Source: Candidatus Geothrix skivensis (GTDB lineage Bacteria > Acidobacteriota > Holophagae > Holophagales > Holophagaceae). Taken from it: a stretch of DNA of 64,000 bases. Numbering within the stretch: position 1 is the first letter of the stretch; the number at the start of each line of letters is the position of its first letter. A program made the position numbers and the translations under genes. Below, one piece after another: positions 59,404-64,000 of this stretch. The stretch spans positions 804,001 to 868,000 of the forward strand of contig JADKIO010000005.1 in assembly GCA_016721195.1 (NCBI GenBank). The letters are read 5' to 3'. A model generated the notes under the pieces. The model saw nothing but the letters and a program-made list of their open reading frames with translations. It did no database searches and was not told the DNA's origin.

Positions 59404-60249
59404 ATGCTCAGGTCCCTGAATCCATGGATCGCAGGACTCCTCAAGCTCCTGCTCTGGGGCCTGGCGGCCTATGCGGGCCTCTGCCTGGCGGCCTTCCTGG
59501 GCCAGCGGCGGCTCATGTACTTCCCGGAGCGCACCTCCGAAAGGGAGGCCCTGCAGCGGGCCGCCCGCCTGGGCCTTGGGCCCTGGCGGGATGGGGAAGG
59601 GCGGATCATCGGCTGGCGTCGCCCCCTGGTGGCTCCAGCCCACCGACCCCGGGTGCTGCTGATGCATGGCAACGCCGGAGATGCCCAGGGTCGTGTGGCG
59701 TACCTCCCCCTGCTGGAAGCCGCCGGTTTCGAAGCCGTGCTGCTGGAGTATCCGGGCTATGGATGCCGTCCCGGAGCACCTTCCGAAGCCGCGTTCGTGG
59801 CTGATGCCCGGGCCGCCCTGGCCCGGCTGCGCACCGAGGGCGCGCCCATCTTCCTCCTGGGCGAAAGCCTGGGCTCGGGGGTCGCAGCGCAGGTGGCCGC
59901 GGCGGACCCAGCAGCGGTCGCTGGGCTCCTGCTGGTGACCCCCTTCGCCCGCATGACCGAGGTGGCCGCCTGGCACTACCCCATCTTCCCCATGGGACTC
60001 CTTCTGCGGGACCGCTGGAACAGCCTGGATGCCATCCGGAACTACCCGGGCCCCGTGTCACTCCTGATCGCAGGCCGGGATGAGGTGGTGGGCGCCCCCC
60101 AGGGGCACCGCCTGGCGGAGGCCTGTCCTGGACCAAACAAGGCGTGGGAGGTTCCCCTGGCAGGCCACAACGAACTCCCCCTGCATCCGGGGCCACCCTG
60201 GTCCGAGGCCCTCGCTTTCCTCCGCGCCCGGTCGGGGATGGGACAATGA
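59404..60249 (+). CDS. Alpha/beta hydrolase
   Basis: A 281-residue alpha/beta-hydrolase of the BEM46/YfhR-like group. N-terminal hydrophobic helix (LLKLLLWGLAAYAGLCLAAF, residues about 11-30) is an anchor. Core motifs: RVLLMHGNAGDAQGRV (oxyanion region), LLGESLGSGVAAQVA (nucleophile Ser in GESLG), IAGRDEVVGAPQG (Asp) and LAGHNELPLH (His). It lies 3 nt after the AlaX gene and 4 nt before the cysteine desulfurase ATG. Confidence 0.9.
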   Translation: MLRSLNPWIAGLLKLLLWGLAAYAGLCLAAFLGQRRLMYFPERTSEREALQRAARLGLGPWRDGEGRIIGWRRPLVAPAHRPRVLLMHGNAGDAQGRVAYLPLLEAAGFEAVLLEYPGYGCRPGAPSEAAFVADARAALARLRTEGAPIFLLGESLGSGVAAQVAAADPAAVAGLLLVTPFARMTEVAAWHYPIFPMGLLLRDRWNSLDAIRNYPGPVSLLIAGRDEVVGAPQGHRLAEACPGPNKAWEVPLAGHNELPLHPGPPWSEALAFLRARSGMGQ

Positions 60250-60253
60250 CCCG

Positions 60254-61390
60254 ATGATCTACCTCGACCACAACGCCACCACACCCCTGGCACCCGAGGC
60301 CTTCGAGGCCATGCGGCCCTGGTTCACGGAGCGCTTCGGCAATGCCAGCTCGGCCTATGCGCTGGGACATCTGTCGGACGGCGCGGTGGTGGCGGCGCGG
60401 GAGCAGGTGGCGGCCCTGGTGGGCTGCACCCCGGCGGAGATCGTCTTCACCAGCGGCGGCACCGAGAGCCTGAACCATGCCTTCCGGGGCGTGTGGGAGG
60501 CCTTTGCCGCCAAGCGCCACCTGGTCACTACCGCCGTCGAACATCCCGCCGTGCGAGCCCTGGTGCTGTGGTGGAAGGGGCAGGGGGGCGAGGTCTCGGA
60601 TATAGGCGTGGACGGCGAAGGACGGCTGGACCTGGCTGCCCTGGCAGCAGCGGTCCGCCAGGACACGGCCCTGGTGGCGGTGATGGCGGCCAACAACGAA
60701 TCCGGCGTGCTCTTTCCCGTGGCCGAGGCCGCCCGCATCGCGAGGCTGAAAGGCGCGCTCTGCCTGGTGGACGCCACCCAGGCCGCAGGCAAGATTCCCT
60801 TGGATGCGGTGGCCTTGGGCGCGGATCTGCTCTGCCTCAGCGGCCACAAGTTCTGCGGCCCCAAGGGCACGGGCCTGCTCATGATCCGCCGGGGGGTGCG
60901 TCTGAAGCCCCTGATGCTGGGCGGCTCCCAGGAGCGTGGAAGGCGGGGCGGCACCGAGAACGTGCCCGGGATCGTGGGGCTGGGCGCCGCTGCAGTGCTG
61001 GCCCTGACGCACTTGCCGGGGATGGACCAGGTACGGCGGCTGCGAGACCAGCTGGAGGCGCACCTCCTCGAAAGCATCCCCGAGGTCCACCTCCATGGGG
61101 CCGGAACCGATCGCCTTCCGAATACGTGCCTGGTGGGCTTCGCCGGCCTCGAAGGCGAGGCGCTGCAGCTGAGGCTGGCGGAGCACGGCATCTGCGTCTC
61201 CACCGGCAGCGCCTGCAGTACGGGCATGCGTGAACCCAGCCACGTGCTCCGCGCCATGCGGGTGCCCGATGCCTACGCCCAGGGTACCGTCCGCTTCAGC
61301 CTGGGTCGGGATACCCGCCCGGAGGACATGGCCAAGGTGCGGGATCTCTTGCCGGGGCTCGTGGCCGGGCTGAGGGAAAACAGACCCTAG
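60254..61390 (+). CDS. Cysteine desulfurase (NifS/IscS family)
   Basis: PLP enzyme that moves sulfur from Cys to carrier proteins for Fe-S clusters or tRNA thiolation. The 378-residue protein has the family opening MIYLDHNATTPLAPEAFEAM, the PLP lysine in LSGHKFCGPKGTG (near residue 199), His in TAVEHPAVRAL and the catalytic Cys in STGSACSTGM (near residue 320). Which group (IscS, NifS or SufS-like) is open; no scaffold gene is adjacent. ATG at 60254; longer frames lie inside the hydrolase gene. Confidence 0.95.
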   Translation: MIYLDHNATTPLAPEAFEAMRPWFTERFGNASSAYALGHLSDGAVVAAREQVAALVGCTPAEIVFTSGGTESLNHAFRGVWEAFAAKRHLVTTAVEHPAVRALVLWWKGQGGEVSDIGVDGEGRLDLAALAAAVRQDTALVAVMAANNESGVLFPVAEAARIARLKGALCLVDATQAAGKIPLDAVALGADLLCLSGHKFCGPKGTGLLMIRRGVRLKPLMLGGSQERGRRGGTENVPGIVGLGAAAVLALTHLPGMDQVRRLRDQLEAHLLESIPEVHLHGAGTDRLPNTCLVGFAGLEGEALQLRLAEHGICVSTGSACSTGMREPSHVLRAMRVPDAYAQGTVRFSLGRDTRPEDMAKVRDLLPGLVAGLRENRP

Positions 61391-61484
61391 AGGAATTGAC
61401 GGGAAAAAACCAGGCGAATCCGGTGCGACCAGGATTTGTCGTCCACGGAATCAGGTAGGATCTGGGAGGTCCCACCCTGGCACA

Positions 61485-61493
61485 CCCCCCCCC
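61485..61493. repeat. Nine-C run upstream of the gene at 61523
   Basis: A homopolymer of nine C, 29 nt before the ATG of the orphan repeat protein, between the likely promoter and ribosome site. Runs of this length slip during replication and could alter expression. Confidence 0.6.
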
Positions 61494-61522
61494 GCTAATC
61501 CGCTTGAACGAACGAGGCTTGC

Positions 61523-62776
61523 ATGGGCTTTGAACGCCTGAAGGACTTGGCCAGCAGGCTCCGACTGGGCAAGGTGGCGCCGGCCTCTCCCTGGCGGGCG
61601 CCAAGGACCCTCGATCGGGGCCCCCTGGGGGAGGCCGACCTGGATCTGGACGGGAAGGGGCATGGCCTGGCCCTCTGGGAAAGCGAGGGGCAGCTCTGGA
61701 GCATGCCCATCGGCCCCCATTCCGCCCCGGCCATCATGCGGCTCCCCCTGGGGGAGGGTACGCAGCCCAGCATCGTCATGAACCCTGCAGGCCGGGGGAT
61801 GGCGCTATGGAAGTACGAAGCCAAGGGGGAACGGCAGATCCTGGCCAAAGTCCTGGGTGGGGCTGAGGAGCATGCCCGCGTGGTCTTCAGGACCGAGGGC
61901 CAGGTCCACCACCTCCAGGTGACCATCGACCGGCGCGGCAATGCCCTGGTGGTCTGGCTTCTGGAGAAAGATGGCGGCATCGAGGTGATGACCCAGTCCT
62001 TCGACTTCCGGGACCTGGCCTGGGAGCCTTCACCCACCACCCTCGGCAATCCCGCGGTGCGCCTCGCAGAGCCGCGCATCGCAGGGAACTACCGGGAACA
62101 CGCCATGGTCCTCTGGGAAGATGAGGGCACTTCCGCAGGGCTCGTGGCCAGCCACTTCTGGCCGGGAGATCGCATCTGGTCGGATCGGCCCATGCCTGTG
62201 GTCAAGCAATCGACCCACGACCATCGGGTGGTCATGGATGACCAGGGGAATGCCCTGGCGCTCTGGATCCAGTCCCCCCACGGCAACCGGAGTCTGCTCC
62301 AGGCCAGTTTCTATGATGTCCAGCGCAGCGAGTGGGGGGAGCCTGAGGTCATCAGCCAGGCCCAGACCATCTCCTCCCCCCGGCTGGTGATGTCGGGCCA
62401 GGGGGAGGCACTGGCCGCCTGGTGCCAGGCTGAGGGACACGGCGCTTCCCGCCTGATCACCAAGGACTTCCGGAAGGGCCGTTGGGAAGCCGGAGTGGAC
62501 TGCCTCGAACTGGGCCATGGCTCGGTCCTGGATTTCGCCATCGATCTGGGGCCGGGGGGCGAGGCTGGCCTGCTGGCGGTGCACCGGGGACCCGAAGGCG
62601 AGTGGGTTTCAGCCCGCCTGCGCCACCATGAATGGTCCCCGTCCTTCCCCCTGCTGCCGCCTTCCCCCAGGCCCTGCTCCTGCCCCCGGCTCCGGCTGTG
62701 CCCCCAGGGGGCCTCCGCGCTCTGGATCCAGGGCGCGGGCAAGGAAAGGACCCTGCTCCTGGTGGAGACCAGGTGA
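61523..62776 (+). CDS. Orphan protein with repeated GNALALW-type units
   Basis: A 417-residue cytoplasmic protein of unknown function (no signal peptide or membrane segment). It contains repeats of about 50-60 residues that share a D/G-x-G-x-A/G-x-A-L-W turn: GKGHGLALWESEGQ, GRGMALWKYEAK, RRGNALVVWLLEK, QGNALALWIQSPHG, GQGEALAAWCQ and QGASALWIQG. This pattern suggests a beta-propeller built from non-standard blades. The 132 nt upstream contain the C-run and no recognised terminator. It is followed after 22 nt by the convergent YheT-type hydrolase. Confidence 0.78.
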   Translation: MGFERLKDLASRLRLGKVAPASPWRAPRTLDRGPLGEADLDLDGKGHGLALWESEGQLWSMPIGPHSAPAIMRLPLGEGTQPSIVMNPAGRGMALWKYEAKGERQILAKVLGGAEEHARVVFRTEGQVHHLQVTIDRRGNALVVWLLEKDGGIEVMTQSFDFRDLAWEPSPTTLGNPAVRLAEPRIAGNYREHAMVLWEDEGTSAGLVASHFWPGDRIWSDRPMPVVKQSTHDHRVVMDDQGNALALWIQSPHGNRSLLQASFYDVQRSEWGEPEVISQAQTISSPRLVMSGQGEALAAWCQAEGHGASRLITKDFRKGRWEAGVDCLELGHGSVLDFAIDLGPGGEAGLLAVHRGPEGEWVSARLRHHEWSPSFPLLPPSPRPCSCPRLRLCPQGASALWIQGAGKERTLLLVETR

Positions 62777-62798
62777 GCCGGACCTCCGGGGCCCGGTT

Positions 62799-63776
62799 TC
62801 AGTCCCGTGCCAGCAGCTGCCGGGCATAGTGCTCCACCGCGTAGGGCAGCCAGCGGTGCCCCGGCAGATCCCGGCTGAGGTAGCCCATGTGGCCGCCCCT
62901 GGCTTCCAGGTGCAGGTGGACCGCGGGGGAGGTCGAGGCTTCCACCGCGTGTCGCCAGGGGATGAAGGGATCGTCCTGGGCCATGAGGACGACCGTGGGC
63001 ACGGTGATCTTCGCCAGGTGGTGCCGGGCGGAGCAGCGGGCGTAGTAGTCGTCGGCATCCTGGAATCCACCCGCCGGGGCCGTGTAGGCTTCGTCGAATT
63101 CCCGCAGGCTCATGGTGGGCCAGGTCGGGTACACGGATGGGATCAGGCCATCCTCGATCCGTTGCTGGATGGCTAGGCGGCAGCGCCGGATGAAGCGCAG
63201 CTCATAGAGGCGGCTGAGCCCGCCGTGGATGGCCGCGGCGCAGGCGCCCAGGTCGATGGGCGGGTTGACGGCGATGGCCGCGTCGGGGGTGGCGACGGCT
63301 TCCGGCAGCCCGCCCCCCAGGTTCAGCAGCAGGGCGTTGGCAGACAGGGAATAGGCCACCGCCAGCTGCCGCAGGCCCGGATGGCGGACCCTGGCCGCCG
63401 CGAAGGTCACCCCCAGGTCATCGCCGGACCCGCTGTGGTAGGGCCGTTTGGCCAGGCCCCGGCCCTCGCCGCAGCCCCGGTGGTTCACGGTCCAGACGTG
63501 GTGGCCGAGCTTCCGCGCCATGGCCACCGTGCGGCGCACGTAGTGGGCCTGGTCGTCACCCCCCAGGCCATGGAACACCAGGGTCAGGACCTCCGTCTCG
63601 CCCGGATAGTGCCGACCCGCCAGCTGGTCCCCATCGGGCAGAGGGATTCGGAATGGCTCGGAAGGGAAGGCCGGGGGCTCCCCCGGCAGGTAGTTGCCCA
63701 GGATGGTCTGCAGGTGGCCCGAAGGCGCCCACCAGGGGGCACGGCAGGGGAGGGGGGGCGGGTCGAGCCTCAGCAT
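62799..63776 (-). CDS. YheT-family alpha/beta hydrolase
   Basis: A 325-residue hydrolase of the YheT/ABHD1 group. Core motifs: FHGLGGDDQAHYVRRTVAMA (oxyanion region), the nucleophile elbow VAYSLSANALLLNLGG (Ser in YSLSA), VVLMAQDDPFIPW (Asp) and LEARGGHMGYLSR (His). The nucleophile motif usually reads GFSLGG; here it is AYSLSA. Start ATG at 63776 follows GGGTGG; longer in-frame starts up to 63872 run into the repeat-like region. Substrate unknown. Confidence 0.9.
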   Translation of the reverse strand: MLRLDPPPLPCRAPWWAPSGHLQTILGNYLPGEPPAFPSEPFRIPLPDGDQLAGRHYPGETEVLTLVFHGLGGDDQAHYVRRTVAMARKLGHHVWTVNHRGCGEGRGLAKRPYHSGSGDDLGVTFAAARVRHPGLRQLAVAYSLSANALLLNLGGGLPEAVATPDAAIAVNPPIDLGACAAAIHGGLSRLYELRFIRRCRLAIQQRIEDGLIPSVYPTWPTMSLREFDEAYTAPAGGFQDADDYYARCSARHHLAKITVPTVVLMAQDDPFIPWRHAVEASTSPAVHLHLEARGGHMGYLSRDLPGHRWLPYAVEHYARQLLARD

Positions 63777-63908
63777 CCACCCAGTGTGCACCACCCCCCC
63801 TGTCTCACAGACGCCGCAGCCTGGCTTTGCCCGGCTGCGGTGTGGGGGTTCCGGGGGGACATCGCGAGCCAAGCGAGCAGGCGGTCCCCCAGGGAGAACA
63901 TCAGTCGC
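63777..63908. other. Structured intergenic element (copy 2) before the YheT-type gene
   Basis: Contains a hairpin CCGCAGCC / GGCTGCGG (63814-63821 and 63833-63840), then GGGGGTTCCGGGGGGA (63844-63859), and a wider stem GGGGGAC / GTCCCCC (63854-63860 and 63884-63890). This repeats the order of the element at 14.6-14.76 kb, in the opposite orientation relative to the neighbouring gene. A seven-C run near 63794 is also present. No credible gene. Confidence 0.5.
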
Positions 63909-64000
63909 TTAGTCGTTTCGCTTGAAGACGAGCTTGTAGCTGAAGGGGTTGTCCAGCTTCGGATGGGTGTAGGTGACCTGGAGGGCCAGGGAGTTCCCAT
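63909..64000 (-). CDS. 3' end of an unidentified protein gene (partial)
   Basis: The last 29 codons and stop (TAA, 63911-63909) of a gene entering from the right edge: the protein ends NSLALQVTYTHPKLDNPF then SYKLVFKRND. The alternating polar/hydrophobic pattern fits a C-terminal beta strand, perhaps of an outer-membrane or secreted beta-domain protein, but too little remains to identify it. Confidence 0.6.
   Translation of the reverse strand, partial: GNSLALQVTYTHPKLDNPFSYKLVFKRND

Noticed and set aside
63770..64000. Reverse frame at the right edge as a gene start
   Set aside because: It runs through the structured element and conflicts with the real C-terminal frame ending at 63909.
1..64000. 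CRISPR array, prophage, transposase, tRNA or rRNA
   Set aside because: No regular spaced repeats, integrase, transposase or cloverleaf-like tRNA was recognised by eye; a tRNA scan would settle the last point.

Overview
The window reads as chromosomal housekeeping DNA of a GC-rich, Gram-negative bacterium. Genes are tightly packed, many starts are GTG or TTG, and neighbouring genes often overlap by 4 nt (GTGA/ATGA/TTGA). Secreted and lipoprotein signals, a CsgG-like protein, two eukaryotic-type Ser/Thr kinases, bacillithiol genes (bshC-bshB1), bactofilin and a UbiA of the MqnP type together suggest an Acidobacteriota member, perhaps class Holophagae (Geothrix/Holophaga-like). That assignment is inference; no rRNA or tRNA gene was found to test it. 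I see no prophage, IS element, CRISPR array or obvious genomic island.

Layout. 1-8.8 kb: tilS-ftsH (reverse, ftsH cut by the window edge), an orphan secreted protein, bshC-bshB1, and an MgtC/DUF4010 membrane protein. 9.0-14.0 kb: a forward run (hypothetical, pta, purN, nnr, tsaE, rmuC) with overlapping genes. 14.1-16.1 kb: an HNH nuclease and pabB, separated by a palindrome-rich intergenic element. 16.2-18.9 kb: pepA, an HU/IHF-type protein and a CsgG-like protein. 18.9-22.7 kb (reverse): FHA-GAF histidine kinase, ispF, lipoprotein, ferredoxin, hydrolase. 22.8-26.3 kb: ruvB, then (reverse) ubiA, M23 peptidase, bactofilin.

26.4-41.2 kb is a signalling block: a 1847-residue hybrid kinase with about ten PAS domains and a GAF domain, an FHA-GAF-PP2C (SpoIIE-type) phosphatase, a Ser/Thr kinase with a beta-propeller-like C-terminus, an M19 dipeptidase, and a Ser/Thr kinase with a long TPR tail. 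Kinases that write phospho-Ser/Thr, FHA domains that could read it and a phosphatase that could erase it are all here, so a linked phosphorylation circuit is plausible but unproven.

41.2-53.5 kb: a small cytosolic beta-rich protein with an operator-like palindrome, ppiB, tag, the coupled run metG / hypothetical / ArsC-Spx-like / xth, a TPR protein, DUF1844 / membrane TPR-zinc-ribbon protein / DUF4388 / tdk, a glutaryl-CoA dehydrogenase-like enzyme and UspA. 53.5-64 kb: two tandem pirins behind a near-consensus sigma70 promoter, a soluble chemoreceptor-like protein with its signalling domain first, rarA, a free-standing alanyl-tRNA editing protein, hydrolase and cysteine desulfurase, a repeat-containing orphan, a YheT-type hydrolase, a second structured intergenic element and the last 29 codons of an unidentified gene.

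Most of the window is ordinary core metabolism and repair. The parts most worth following up are the phosphorylation block, the domain-inverted chemoreceptor, the structured intergenic elements at 14.6 and 63.8 kb, and several orphan proteins.
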